DNA from: CAZRGV01 sp964599655
GTDB taxonomy: Bacteria > Planctomycetota > Planctomycetia > Isosphaerales > Isosphaeraceae
Direction: 5' to 3'
DNA length: 46,060 nucleotides
Assembly: GCA_964599655.1 (NCBI GenBank)
Contig: CAZRGV010000037.1
Span: 1 to 46,060 of the forward strand
How positions within the stretch are numbered: the stretch's first letter is position 1; every line of letters begins with the position of its first letter. Under the pieces are notes generated by a model, which saw only the letters and a list, made by a program, of their open reading frames with translations, was not told where the DNA came from and did not search any database. This document shows positions 23,833-32,093 of this stretch, piece by piece. The translations under genes and the position numbers were made by a program.

Positions 23833-25067
23833 TGGCAACCGTGAAGAAGCCACACCGAAGAAACCTGAACTCGGCGATCGGGTCCGAGGTTTCGAGAAGG
23901 ATGCCGCTATCGCCTCGCGAGGCCGAGGACCTTTCTCGGCTGGAGTCAGTCGTCGAGTCGGGCCGAGACGCGTTCGTTGCCGTCGGCGACGCGTTGGCCG
24001 AGATCGCCAAGCGCAGGCTGTATCGCGACACGCACGGCTCGTTCAAGAGATACCTATCCGAGCGGTGGTCGATCAGTCCGCAGCACGCCAGGCGAATGAT
24101 CTTCGCGTCGAAGGCGAATGCGGCGTTCCGGGAATACGACGGACCCAAGCCGGACGGCGAGTTTCAGATGCGCGTCCTGAAGGCGCTCAAGTCTGACGTC
24201 GATCGCATCGAGGCGTGGGACAAGGCGGTCAAGTCAGCCGGCGGCCTGTGCCCGTCTGGAAGGACCTTGCAGAGGGTCGTCAACGCGATGATCGCGAAGG
24301 ACCCCGAGTGCGCCGCCAATCCACCAAAGCCTCCTGGCCCACCTCCTGCTCCCGAGGCTGTCGATGCCGCCCTGTCCGACGGAGGCCAGCTGGCCGAGGA
24401 TCTGCTGCCGATCGCGCCGTCGCTCGTCGTTCAGGCGCCTCCCGAGGAGCGTCCGAGGATGGTCATGTGCCCTCCCGGCCGCACCCCCGTTTCCGCCGAC
24501 GAGGCGGCCGATCCGTCTGGACAGTCGCATACCGAGGTGGTCGACGTCCTTGGTGCCGAGTTGACCGGCCGCCTGATGCCCGACGACGACGATGAGCGGG
24601 CGGCAATCCAGTCGGTCGAGTCCGAGGATCGCTGGGCTCCGGTGGTGACCGAGGTCGTCGCGAAGGAGGAAAGCACGAAGCAACGCCGCAGGCGTGACTT
24701 CCTGGCGCTGCTGAAGGCAATCCCGGTCCGGGAGAAGTTGGCTGGTCCGGCTCGGCGACGTCTGACGCTGGACGCATGGCTCTACTTCCGTGCCAGGAAG
24801 CAGATGAAGCGTCTTGAGTCGCTGATCCAGAAGTACCAGAGGCACCTTGGCGACAGCGTCAAGATCGGCCCGTACGCGCGGCGTGTGCATCAGGTGACCA
24901 GGCTCCATGACCCGCGCGGCATCGATGCGCACCTGTCCGGCGGATTTCCGCCGTGGTCGGCGTGCCTGTCATGCTTCGACCCGTACGAGCAGGGCTCAAC
25001 CGGAATCGACCCGAAGACCGGCAAGGAATGTGGTCTCTGTAAGGGGGACGGGTACTACGTGTCATGA
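23832..25067 (+). CDS. Putative DNA-binding replication-associated protein with C-terminal zinc knuckle
   Basis: TGATG overlap; 411 aa. The N-terminal region (LSRLESVVESGRDAFVAVGD, ALAEIAKRRLY, SFKRYLSERWSISPQHARRM) is a helical domain found in many phage and plasmid DNA-binding proteins. A Pro-rich, acidic linker spans about 160-260. A basic helix (EESTKQRRRRDFLALLKAIP) and a C-terminal CLSC...CGLC pair, probably zinc-binding, follow. I do not recognise a named family for the whole protein. Located between two DNA methyltransferases in the replication operon. Confidence 0.55.
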   Translation: MATVKKPHRRNLNSAIGSEVSRRMPLSPREAEDLSRLESVVESGRDAFVAVGDALAEIAKRRLYRDTHGSFKRYLSERWSISPQHARRMIFASKANAAFREYDGPKPDGEFQMRVLKALKSDVDRIEAWDKAVKSAGGLCPSGRTLQRVVNAMIAKDPECAANPPKPPGPPPAPEAVDAALSDGGQLAEDLLPIAPSLVVQAPPEERPRMVMCPPGRTPVSADEAADPSGQSHTEVVDVLGAELTGRLMPDDDDERAAIQSVESEDRWAPVVTEVVAKEESTKQRRRRDFLALLKAIPVREKLAGPARRRLTLDAWLYFRARKQMKRLESLIQKYQRHLGDSVKIGPYARRVHQVTRLHDPRGIDAHLSGGFPPWSACLSCFDPYEQGSTGIDPKTGKECGLCKGDGYYVS

Positions 25068-25990
25068 GCGAGAACGCCATGCGGCCCAAGGTAGAACTCC
25101 ACCTCGGGGATTGTCTCGACGTCCTCAAGACGATCCCGACGTTCTCCGTGGACGCCGTCATCACGGACCCTCCGTACCCGGAGATCGACCGCTCTTACGG
25201 GAGGTGGACCGAGGCCGAGTGGTGGGCGTTGATCGTCGAGGGCGTGATCCCCGAGGTCCGGCGCGTCCTGAAGCCGACGGGCTCGGCCGTGTTCATCCTC
25301 CAGCCGAACAGCCGCAAGTTGGGCTCGATGCGCGGCTGGCTCTGGGAGTTCATGGCGTGGTGCTGCCGCGAGTGGAACATGGCCCAGGACGCCTGGTGGT
25401 GGAATGTCTCAGCCATACCTGAGGCGCATGCCATCCAGGGGAGGTTGATGCGTCCTAGCGTCAAGGCGTGCGTCTGGTGTGGCCCCTCGGATTCCTATCG
25501 GGATCAGGGGTCGGCCCTCTGGTCTGAGTCGTTGAGGAACGCCCAGGTCCGCCTGTCGGGTAGGTTCGTCGACACGAAGAAGCCGTCTGGGCATCACGAG
25601 AACACGAGGACATTCGTCGCCGCCGCATTCGACCGTGGCGGCGTGACGCCGTTTAATTGCCTTCCGATACCTAATAACCACAGACCTGGCTGCGCCGGCG
25701 AGCACGGGCACGGCGCGGGCACGCCGATCGAGTTGGCCGATTGGTGGACGCGATACATCTGCCCTCCGGGAGGAACGGCCCTCGATCCGTTCATGGGCTC
25801 GGGCACGATGGGGCTGGCGGCCATCCGCAACGGCAGGCCGTTCATCGGCGTCGAGAGGATTCCCGAGTACCACGCCATCGCCGAGCGGCGGATCGCCGCC
25901 GAGTTGGCCGAGCCCCCCCATGCTGGCGGCCATCCGAGAGGCCAAGGCCGCTCCGCGACCGAGGACGTTAGACATGCTGTCTTACATTGA
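25064..25990 (+). CDS. DNA methyltransferase (DPPY type), second
   Basis: ATGA overlap; 308 aa. DPPYPEIDRSYG (motif IV, about residues 36-39) is near the N-terminus, and TALDPFMGSGTMG (motif I) is near residue 245, again the beta-class order. Between them are Trp-rich segments and VLKPTGSAVFILQPNSRK. The Trp-rich middle and longer length distinguish it from the methylase at 23122, so the two are not recent duplicates. It is an orphan methylase, probably for modification of phage DNA. The C-terminal tail (PPHAGGHPRGQGRS) is disordered. Confidence 0.9.
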   Translation: MSENAMRPKVELHLGDCLDVLKTIPTFSVDAVITDPPYPEIDRSYGRWTEAEWWALIVEGVIPEVRRVLKPTGSAVFILQPNSRKLGSMRGWLWEFMAWCCREWNMAQDAWWWNVSAIPEAHAIQGRLMRPSVKACVWCGPSDSYRDQGSALWSESLRNAQVRLSGRFVDTKKPSGHHENTRTFVAAAFDRGGVTPFNCLPIPNNHRPGCAGEHGHGAGTPIELADWWTRYICPPGGTALDPFMGSGTMGLAAIRNGRPFIGVERIPEYHAIAERRIAAELAEPPHAGGHPRGQGRSATEDVRHAVLH

Positions 25991-26005
25991 TTCGGAGGCT
26001 TCCTG

Positions 26006-26140
26006 ATGGACGGCGGCGGCATCGGGGTGTCGACCTGGAACGCGATCGTCGCCCTTCTCGTGATCGGATACGCCGCCCTTTGCGTCTGGTCGTCCGCGCA
26101 CGGCGGATGCGGCAAGGGGACGGGTGACTGCGAACTGTGA
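26006..26140 (+). CDS. 44-aa single-span membrane protein
   Basis: ATG preceded by GGAGG at eight bases. One helix spans about residues 11-30 (WNAIVALLVIGYAALCVWSS), then a short Cys-containing tail (HGGCGKGTGDCEL). The two tail cysteines could form a disulfide or bind metal. Not in any family I recognise. It lies between the second methyltransferase and the helicase. The 83 nt after it (26141-26223) hold only the helicase leader with AAGGGGGAGGGG. Confidence 0.6.
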   Translation: MDGGGIGVSTWNAIVALLVIGYAALCVWSSAHGGCGKGTGDCEL

Positions 26141-26223
26141 CGCGGGTCGGTGCTACGTGAGTTGAGGTCCGAGAGCCGCTTCGGGGCGGGCCGGCACACG
26201 ATTGAACAAGGGGGAGGGGTGCG

Positions 26224-27894
26224 GTGCCGACCCTGGGTTACGTCCAGGGCGAGTGCATGATCCCCGCCATCGAGCGGGAGTGGGCCGAGGGCCGCAGGCG
26301 GACGATCCTGCACGCCGCCACCGGGACCGGGAAGACGATCACGACGGCGAAGCTCATCAAGAAGCTCTCATCCAATGGGAGGTTTTTGTTCGTTGTCGAC
26401 GAGATCAACCTCGTGGAGCAGGCCGAGGAGAAGTTCCATAAGTGGGGGATCAAGACGGTCGTCGAGATGGCCGAGCGACGAGGCAGGAAACTCATCTCGT
26501 TCATCGATCCGGACGTTGTCATCGCCACGAGGCAGACGCTCTCTGGTCCCAATCGACTCAATGGGTGGCCGCCCAATGAGTTCAAGTACGGGATCTTGGA
26601 CGAGGTGCATCTCGCGTCCGGCGAGACGACAAAGCGGATCATGGACTACTTCAACGTCGATCACTGGCTCGGCCTGTCGGCGACTCCGTACTTCTCAGAC
26701 GGACGCAGGCTGTGGCCAGACTTCTTTGAGTCGGTCGCGTTCCACTACCCGCTCAAGGACTACGACGACGGGCGGCCCGGTGCGATCTCGAACGGGCACC
26801 TCTGCCCGGTCGAGGCGGTGCTGTTGAACTGCGGCGTGAACCTGCGCGGCCTGAAGAAGAAGATGACGTCGCACGGGCGAGACCTGTCGGACGGCCAGGT
26901 TGCCGACAAGATCGGGCCGCACGTCAACAAACTCGTGAACGCTGCTCGGATGGAGATCGAGCGCCTCGGCTGCAAGACGATGATGCACTTCGCGCCGACG
27001 GTGGACCTTGCCATCGCGTTCGCCAAGGCGTACCACGGCGCTGGCATCAGGGCGTGCGCCGTGTACGGCGATCACCCAGACAAGGATGGGGTCATCGCTG
27101 GCTTCAAGCGCGGCGAGTTTCCGATGCTTGTCGTCTGCCAGATGTGCAACAAGGGGTTTGACCACCCGCCGATCGACTGTCTGGTGATGGGACGTCCCAC
27201 GTATTCGTGGAACCTGGCCTGGCAGCAGTTGGGGCGTGGGACGCGGGTCTCGCCGGACACTGGCAAGGAGAAGTGCTACGTCCTCGGCTACGAGTGGGAG
27301 TCGGGCGACGACGGTCCGGTCTCGACGGTCGATCTCATCATGCAGGACGAGCCGGACCCGGCGGTCCGACAGATCGCCCGCGAGATCTTCCAGAGGGAGC
27401 GGCGCGTCGACCTGATGCAGGTCATCAAGACCGCGAAGCAGGAGAAGGAGAAGCGGGAGCGGGACGCCGAGCGTAAGAAGAAGGCGGCCGAGCGTCGGGC
27501 GCTAAACATCGCTGCCCGCAAGAAGGACGTCTCGTACCGGCGCCGCCAGTTCGACCCGTTCCGGATCGCGTTTCCTGGGGTGGCATGCGTGCCGACCGCC
27601 CCGCAGATGACGGGCGGCGAGGTGGACCAGCGGATCAAGATGGCGCTCGGTCGCTTCGGTCTGGATGACACTCGCGATCTGACTCCGCAGCAGGCCGTCG
27701 ACGCGTTCCATTTCTGGAACGATCGCCTGTTCCGCGGGTTGGCTATGCCCAAGGATGTTGCCATGTTGGTGCAGGGTGGTTACACTCAGGATGAGGCGAT
27801 GAAGTTCTCGGCAAAGGACGCCAGGTCAGAGGTCGGCCGGATCATCGCCGGCTGGCGTAACACGCAACGTGAGAAGCGAAGGGGGTTCGCGTGA
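26224..27894 (+). CDS. SF2 DEAD/DEAH-box helicase
   Basis: GTG start with GGGAGGGG upstream; 556 aa. Motifs in order: Q-like start YVQGECMIPAIE, Walker A AATGTGKT, Walker B/DEAH as DEVH, motif III SATP, and motif VI QLGRGTR. These define a two-RecA-lobe SF2 helicase/translocase such as those used in phage replication restart or recombination. After about residue 400 there is a lysine/arginine/glutamate-rich coiled region and a C-terminal helical domain (MTGGEVDQRIKMALGRFGLD). Coupled by GTGA to the sliding clamp, which supports a replication role. Confidence 0.9.
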   Translation: MPTLGYVQGECMIPAIEREWAEGRRRTILHAATGTGKTITTAKLIKKLSSNGRFLFVVDEINLVEQAEEKFHKWGIKTVVEMAERRGRKLISFIDPDVVIATRQTLSGPNRLNGWPPNEFKYGILDEVHLASGETTKRIMDYFNVDHWLGLSATPYFSDGRRLWPDFFESVAFHYPLKDYDDGRPGAISNGHLCPVEAVLLNCGVNLRGLKKKMTSHGRDLSDGQVADKIGPHVNKLVNAARMEIERLGCKTMMHFAPTVDLAIAFAKAYHGAGIRACAVYGDHPDKDGVIAGFKRGEFPMLVVCQMCNKGFDHPPIDCLVMGRPTYSWNLAWQQLGRGTRVSPDTGKEKCYVLGYEWESGDDGPVSTVDLIMQDEPDPAVRQIAREIFQRERRVDLMQVIKTAKQEKEKRERDAERKKKAAERRALNIAARKKDVSYRRRQFDPFRIAFPGVACVPTAPQMTGGEVDQRIKMALGRFGLDDTRDLTPQQAVDAFHFWNDRLFRGLAMPKDVAMLVQGGYTQDEAMKFSAKDARSEVGRIIAGWRNTQREKRRGFA

Positions 27895-29018
27895 AGGTCT
27901 CGATCGGCAGGAAGGCTTTGGAGGCGGCGTTGGGGGATGCCGGACAGGCGGTCCCGAACCGCTCTCCCCGCGTACAGTTGATGTACGTCCGGGTGGACGC
28001 CGACGGCGAGCAGGTGACGCTCGGGGCGACGAACCTGGAGCACTGGGTCAACCGGACAGTTCCGGCGACCGTTCTTGACCCTGGCGTAGCGATGATCGAG
28101 TACGACCGCCTTCGTGGTGTTGTCGACTCGATCAAGGGTGACGTGGACATCTCGATCGAGTCGGACGGCGAGTCTGTCGCGATCAAGGCCGGCAGGGCGA
28201 AGTGGGAGTTGTCGACGATCCCACCCGAGGAGCATCCGGTCATCGGAGAGACTCCAGAGCCAATGGTGTTCGTGTCGGCGGCTCAATACCGGAAGGCGAT
28301 CCGCCGGACAGTGTTCGCTGCGTCGCCCGACCCCGGGAGGTACGCCCTCAACGGTGTTCGGCACGAACCAGAGGGCAAGTCCGTGACGATGGTTGCGCTC
28401 GACGGCCACCGGCTTGGATGCCAGCCGTGTGATGTGATCCAGGGCGAAGCGACTGGCGAGGCGTTCATCGTACCTGCTGGCGCGCTGAAGGTCGTCGACA
28501 AGGTTCTTGTTGGCCTGGGTGACGCGGACCCCGTTGGGGTCTGGTGGGACGATCGATCTGTCGTCTACGTCGTCGGATCGACTGTCGTGAAGGCTCGTCT
28601 TCAGGAGGGCCGTTTCCCGGAGTGGCGGAGGATCATTCCGCCGACGAGCCCGGTTGCCGAGGTGGTCGTTCCGATCGCAGATCTGTCTGGTGCCATCTCG
28701 GCGGCAATGGTGACGACGAGCGTCGAGTCGAACGGGGTCGTCGTCACGTTCGGCGAGGAGATGGTCGTCTCGACGGCCGCAGCCGAGAAGGGTCGCAGCG
28801 AGATCGTCGTCGAGCCTGCCGAGGGAATTCCAAGTCAGAGCCACAAGGTCAAGTTCGTCGGCGAGTACGCCAGCACGACGCTGTCGAAACTCGGGGACGC
28901 GCAGATGGTCCGCATGAGGGTCCACCCGGACGCCGACCGCCAGGCGATCGAGTTCAAGACCGAGGACGGCTTCTACGGGATCGTGATGCCGATGGTCAAC
29001 GCGCCTCCGGCGGCGTGA
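27891..29018 (+). CDS. dnaN: DNA polymerase III beta-type sliding clamp
   Basis: GTGA overlap with the helicase; 375 aa, the usual bacterial DnaN length. Three repeats of the clamp fold can be followed: MKVSIGRKALEAALGDAGQA ... LGATNLEHW (domain 1), SAAQYRKAIRRTVFAAS ... VALDGHRLG (domain 2, with the conserved ALDGHRL), and IADLSGAISAAMVTTSVESN ... MPMV (domain 3). It should ring phage DNA and tether a polymerase. No DNA polymerase lies in the window, so it is either elsewhere in the genome or the host enzyme is used. Last gene of the replication operon. Confidence 0.92.
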   Translation: MKVSIGRKALEAALGDAGQAVPNRSPRVQLMYVRVDADGEQVTLGATNLEHWVNRTVPATVLDPGVAMIEYDRLRGVVDSIKGDVDISIESDGESVAIKAGRAKWELSTIPPEEHPVIGETPEPMVFVSAAQYRKAIRRTVFAASPDPGRYALNGVRHEPEGKSVTMVALDGHRLGCQPCDVIQGEATGEAFIVPAGALKVVDKVLVGLGDADPVGVWWDDRSVVYVVGSTVVKARLQEGRFPEWRRIIPPTSPVAEVVVPIADLSGAISAAMVTTSVESNGVVVTFGEEMVVSTAAAEKGRSEIVVEPAEGIPSQSHKVKFVGEYASTTLSKLGDAQMVRMRVHPDADRQAIEFKTEDGFYGIVMPMVNAPPAA

Positions 29019-29030
29019 CCCGGTGGTCAC

Positions 29031-29059
29031 TGGACAGTTGCCGTCAAGTTGATTATAAT
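29031..29059 (+). promoter_or_regulatory. Strong sigma-70-like promoter
   Basis: TGGACA, 17-nt spacer, perfect TATAAT. Located 13-41 nt after the sliding clamp stop, with a predicted start near 29066 and 38 nt of leader before the TTG at 29104. It begins the sigma-2 operon. Confidence 0.75.
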
Positions 29060-29103
29060 GTTGGCCGATGGAACGATCGTCCTGAGAGGAAAGGGGGGCT
29101 CGG

Positions 29104-29667
29104 TTGTACGGCGGAAAGGTCAGTTTGAAGCGACTGCACGAGGTTTTCGGCAGCGATGTCGATTTTGCGATCGACGGATGGTTTGATCTCAGGAAGACCA
29201 TCGATTTCTCCCGCAGTCTCGGGCTTCCTGAGGATGAGATCAGGGCTCGATGTCTTAGTTGCGTCTCTGAGTCTCGGTCCACATTTCTCTCCGACGGAAC
29301 AAGCGAGAGTGCCGCCGTCGACATGCTTGTCGTGATGATCCTGGATGACCTGATCCCTGGATGGGATTCTTCTCGGCCTGAGCCGAACCATTCGCGTTCC
29401 GGCGAGTTGACGCTCACGGAACTTGCCGATCGGTTCGGACATGACAATGCGAGGGATCTCGCGCTTGGTTGGTCGTGGCTCAACAAGGCCATCCGAATTC
29501 AGAGGGCGATCGGCAAGCCTGAAGCCGAGATTGCTGCGTCTCTGCGTGATTTTCACGCAGAATGGGCGAGCGAGCACCCTCTTTCCGAGGCCGTTGCGAG
29601 CGGCGGCACAATGGTCCTGACGGACTTGCATCCGGGTGTTTTTGCTCGCGAGCCAGCAGATGCGTAG
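29104..29667 (+). CDS. Duplicated-domain protein of unknown function (187 aa)
   Basis: TTG start after GAAAGGGGGG; an alternative TTG near 29125 is possible. Two halves align: VSLKRLHEVFGSDVDF... (residues 6-50) and LTLTELADRFGHDNAR... (about 103-150), each ending in a G-x-PE-x-EI-x-A segment (GLPEDEIRAR, GKPEAEIAAS). Each half looks like a three-helix unit with a DNA-binding or adaptor character. First gene after the strong promoter at 29031 and overlapping the nuclease-like gene by 8 nt. No known family recognised. Confidence 0.6.
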   Translation: MYGGKVSLKRLHEVFGSDVDFAIDGWFDLRKTIDFSRSLGLPEDEIRARCLSCVSESRSTFLSDGTSESAAVDMLVVMILDDLIPGWDSSRPEPNHSRSGELTLTELADRFGHDNARDLALGWSWLNKAIRIQRAIGKPEAEIAASLRDFHAEWASEHPLSEAVASGGTMVLTDLHPGVFAREPADA

Positions 29668-30103
29668 GCGTCGCCTGACGAGCGGCCAGGTGGACCGCAT
29701 GCTCGAAGGCGACGAGGTAGCTGAGGCTGACGTGGCGGCCCGGTTTGATGACCGGATGAACGCCGAGGAGCGTGCGTTCGCATGTCTGTTGTGGCTGAGA
29801 AAGCAGAGGGAACTGGTCGCGTCGTTCGAGTACGAGAAGACGCGTCTGCAACTCTGCAAGCGGTTCGACGTGTGGTTCGTTCCGGATTTCGTCGTGACGA
29901 TGCCGGACGGTCGCAAGGTCGTTTACGAATTGAAACGTAGAGAGAGTGACGCGAACCAACTGAAAACGAAGTGGGCGGCGAGCCTGTGGCCTGGGACCGA
30001 GTTTGTGATCGTGACCCCGGCACGCAGGCGGAAGTCGACGAGTCGGTGGGCGTTCCGCTACACGCGGTTCGCCCCGCTGGAGGGTGGAAGGACAATTCCC
30101 TGA
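29660..30103 (+). CDS. PD-(D/E)XK nuclease-like protein (DUF1064-like)
   Basis: ATG at 29660; 147 aa. After a basic N-terminus, the core RFDVWFVPDFVVTMPDGRKV, VYELKRRESDANQLKTKW, FVIVTP carries the PD...ExK nuclease motif (Pro-Asp, then Glu-x-Lys in YELKR). This matches the DUF1064 / Holliday-junction-resolvase-like proteins common in phages, which probably cleave branched DNA. It could provide a second resolvase activity beside RusA. Overlaps the upstream gene by 8 nt and precedes the sigma factor. Confidence 0.7.
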   Translation: MRRRRLTSGQVDRMLEGDEVAEADVAARFDDRMNAEERAFACLLWLRKQRELVASFEYEKTRLQLCKRFDVWFVPDFVVTMPDGRKVVYELKRRESDANQLKTKWAASLWPGTEFVIVTPARRRKSTSRWAFRYTRFAPLEGGRTIP

Positions 30104-30123
30104 ATCGGGAAAGGGGGATTCTC

Positions 30124-30828
30124 TTGGATCGCTACAAGGGTTGCACTTCGGACGAGATCAACAGAGACCTGATCCGCCGCTACCAGGCTGGACGCGATTC
30201 GATCAGGAGGGTACGGGAGGGCGTCGGAGTTCGGCCAGAGGATGTCGAGTTGGCTCGCGACGCGGACGAGGCGGCGGCGCATTTCAGAGAAAGGAACAAG
30301 GGGATCGTCATCGCTTACGCCCGAAAGAACAGGAGTTGGTCGCGAGGTTATGTCGAGCGTGAGGAGATCCTCGCAGATCTGGACGTCGGATTGATGCAGG
30401 CTATGAATCGCTTCAACCCGAGTTATCCAAACAAGGTCTCGACGTTCCTTGGGTTCCAGTTGCTCGGCGTGGTGATGGGGCGTCGAGACTCGCTCATGAG
30501 TTGCCGAAGCCCGGTCGAGATGACTCCGGTTTCTCCTGATTTGCTCGATTTGAATCCGGTGTCCCACGATCAGCACGCCGAGCATGAGTCGAGTGTGGCG
30601 AAGATGAAGATTCTGGCTGATCTGTGCCGTGGGATTCCGGCCAGGGAGCGCGACATCACGCTGACATACCACGGCGTCGACGTCGACGGAAATCCGTCTT
30701 TGAGTGAGGTCGGACAGGCGCACGGAATCTCGAAGGAGCGTGTGCGTCAGATCGTCAATCGGTGCATCGACAGGATGCGCAGGAAGGCGAACATGAACCG
30801 CCGCCATTACGAGGAGTGCCTGGCATGA
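30124..30828 (+). CDS. Second phage sigma factor (sigma-70 family)
   Basis: TTG start with GGGAAAGGGGG about six to eight bases upstream; 234 aa. Region 2 is in RNKGIVIAYARKNRSW, REEILADLDVGLMQAMNRFN and KVSTFLGFQLLGVVM. Region 4 is at the C-terminus: RERDITLTYHGVDVDGNPSL, SEVGQAHGISKERVRQIVNR (classic RpoD-like helix-turn-helix with KERVRQI). It is closer to RpoD/group 2-3 sigmas than the factor at 11937, and probably directs a different promoter class or time. It originally headed a methyltransferase gene, whose start codon still overlaps its stop (ATGA). Confidence 0.9.
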   Translation: MDRYKGCTSDEINRDLIRRYQAGRDSIRRVREGVGVRPEDVELARDADEAAAHFRERNKGIVIAYARKNRSWSRGYVEREEILADLDVGLMQAMNRFNPSYPNKVSTFLGFQLLGVVMGRRDSLMSCRSPVEMTPVSPDLLDLNPVSHDQHAEHESSVAKMKILADLCRGIPARERDITLTYHGVDVDGNPSLSEVGQAHGISKERVRQIVNRCIDRMRRKANMNRRHYEECLA

Positions 30829-30863
30829 AGCCGCCGACCTGGGAGGTCATCCAGGGGAATGCG
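30825..30863 (+). pseudogene. Remnant 5' end of a DNA methyltransferase gene
   Basis: ATGA overlaps the sigma factor stop. The 13 codons MKPPTWEVIQGNA match the start of the methyltransferase at 31662 (VRAPTWNVICGNA), then the frame runs into sequence antisense to the homing endonuclease. It looks like the original methyltransferase start, separated from its body by the endonuclease insertion. Confidence 0.65.
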
Positions 30864-30885
30864 CGCCGGTCAGGCGGCCGGCGCG
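30862..30885. repeat. GC-rich inverted repeat at the endonuclease boundary
   Basis: CGCGCCGG / CCGGCGCG, perfect 8 bp, with an 8-nt loop that contains the stop codon of the leftward homing endonuclease. Located exactly where homology to the methyltransferase ends. Could end transcription or mark the insertion junction. Confidence 0.55.
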
Positions 30886-31577
30886 TGGTGCCCCGTCCTG
30901 TGGTTCACGCTGGTCCCGTTGACGCCAACCTTATTGAGAGTTCGGACTCGCTCATAGATCGCGTGCTGAGCATCGATGAACTGTCTGGCCGTCAGGTACT
31001 TACCTCCAGGCGTCTTGGCTGCTGCCAGCAGGTCCACGAGTTCCTCAGGAACGAGGACTCGCCTGGAGCCTCCGGAGCCCGTCTTGAGGGCGAGGATCGT
31101 CCCGTTCGAGATCGCCTGGTAGGCGATGGACCTGTCCTTGTATCCGAGCCGCCTGGACACTTCGATCACATCGATGAGGTTGCCATCCCTCCAATCGGGG
31201 TTCTCCTTCTCGAACCAGTAGGAGATGCGGCAGATACCGGGCGTCTTCTGGAGTTCGGCCAACTCGATGATCGCCTCGGCCTGGCGGAACTTGATCCTCA
31301 GGTGCGGGAGGATTGCGTGGGCAGCCCGCGAGGCATTCGCGCACGTCGCGTTCCACTTATGCAGGGGCCTGGAGTTCTCGGTCTGCGGCCTCTGCTTCCA
31401 GAACCCGCCCCCGAACATCGCCCTCAGCATCTCGGGCACCTGGGGCGTGACGTGACTGAGCGTCATGGTCCCGTAGTAACTGGCGCTCGTCCGATCTCCG
31501 ATCACCCTCATCCCATAGGTTGATCGCTTGATCGAGATGCACCCGTCCGAGTCGATCGCCCCGGCCGCGTACGCCAA
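30870..31577 (-). CDS. LAGLIDADG-type homing endonuclease
   Basis: 235 aa from a TTG; the 5' boundary is uncertain because the frame is open for 15 more codons and a CTG lies upstream. The motif AYAAGAIDSDGCISIKRS fits the LAGLIDADG signature (AGAIDSDG) followed by the beta strand typical of these enzymes. A single motif suggests a homodimer. HLRIKFRQAEAIIELAELQ and a C-terminal helix-turn-helix-like region (RQFIDAQHAIYERVRTLN) follow. It lies on the opposite strand between the two methyltransferase start copies, as expected for a mobile free-standing homing gene. Confidence 0.85.
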   Translation of the reverse strand: MAYAAGAIDSDGCISIKRSTYGMRVIGDRTSASYYGTMTLSHVTPQVPEMLRAMFGGGFWKQRPQTENSRPLHKWNATCANASRAAHAILPHLRIKFRQAEAIIELAELQKTPGICRISYWFEKENPDWRDGNLIDVIEVSRRLGYKDRSIAYQAISNGTILALKTGSGGSRRVLVPEELVDLLAAAKTPGGKYLTARQFIDAQHAIYERVRTLNKVGVNGTSVNHRTGHHAPAA

Positions 31578-31605
31578 ATCCAGGTCGTTCGCCGCTGGCG
31601 TCTCC

Positions 31606-31634
31606 TTGATGTTGCGGTACAGTTACGATACAAT
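31606..31634 (+). promoter_or_regulatory. Rightward promoter sharing a palindromic -10
   Basis: TTGATG, 17-nt spacer, TACAAT. Drives the methyltransferase at 31662, with AGGAGGT before the GTG. The -10 forms half of the palindrome TACAATTGTA (31629-31638), whose other half is the -10 of the leftward promoter. Confidence 0.6.
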
Positions 31635-31661
31635 TGTACACTCGGACAGGAGGTAAGTCCA
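31633..31661 (-). promoter_or_regulatory. Leftward promoter sharing the same palindromic -10
   Basis: Minus strand: TGGACT (31661-31656), 17-nt spacer, TACAAT (31638-31633). Drives the homing endonuclease. The two -10 elements overlap by two bases, so the two promoters should be mutually exclusive. Confidence 0.6.
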
Positions 31662-32093
31662 GTGCGTGCGCCGACCTGGAACGTGATCTGCGGAAACGCC
31701 ATTGATGTCCTTAAGTCCTTGCCAGACAATAGCATACACGTTTCCGTGTGCAGCCCACCATACTTCCGCCAGCGTTCGTACCGGACCGAGCCCCAGGTCT
31801 GGGGCGGAGATCACGGCTGCGGCCATGCGTGGTCCGAGGGCCTCGTGGCCAATCCCGGGGGCGGCCAGGGCTCCACCGGGGAAATGGCGACACGGAACGC
31901 ATGGCGGGACCGTGATGCCGGCGGGCGGAACCTCGGCAACGTCTGCCTGCGGTGCGGCGCGTGGAAGGGCGAACTCGGGTCGGAGGTCACCCCGGCCCGG
32001 TTCGTCGAGAACCTCGTGGCGATCTTCCGCGAGGCGAGGCGGGTGCTGCGGGGCGACGCCGACGTGGGAGGACTGCCTCATCGCTCGTCTTGA
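31662..32093 (+). pseudogene. Truncated DNA methyltransferase (N-terminal part only)
   Basis: GTG start with AGGAGGT; 143 aa. The N-terminus RAPTWNVICGNAIDVLKSLP, then SIHVSVCSPPYFRQRSYR, carries an SPPY motif IV of an N4/N6 methylase. Middle: RNLGNVCLRCGAWKGELGSE. It then reads FVENLVAIFREARRVLRGD, where intact relatives continue into W-N-GDSY and a target domain; here the frame runs 11 more residues (ADVGGLPHRSS) to a stop. The body is lost, probably by a deletion or frameshift at about 32050. Function doubtful. Confidence 0.7.

Noticed and set aside
30762..31523. 253-aa plus-strand ORF
   Set aside because: It begins in the sigma factor and the methyltransferase remnant, then runs antisense to the homing endonuclease. 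Only the first codons after 30825 are meaningful.
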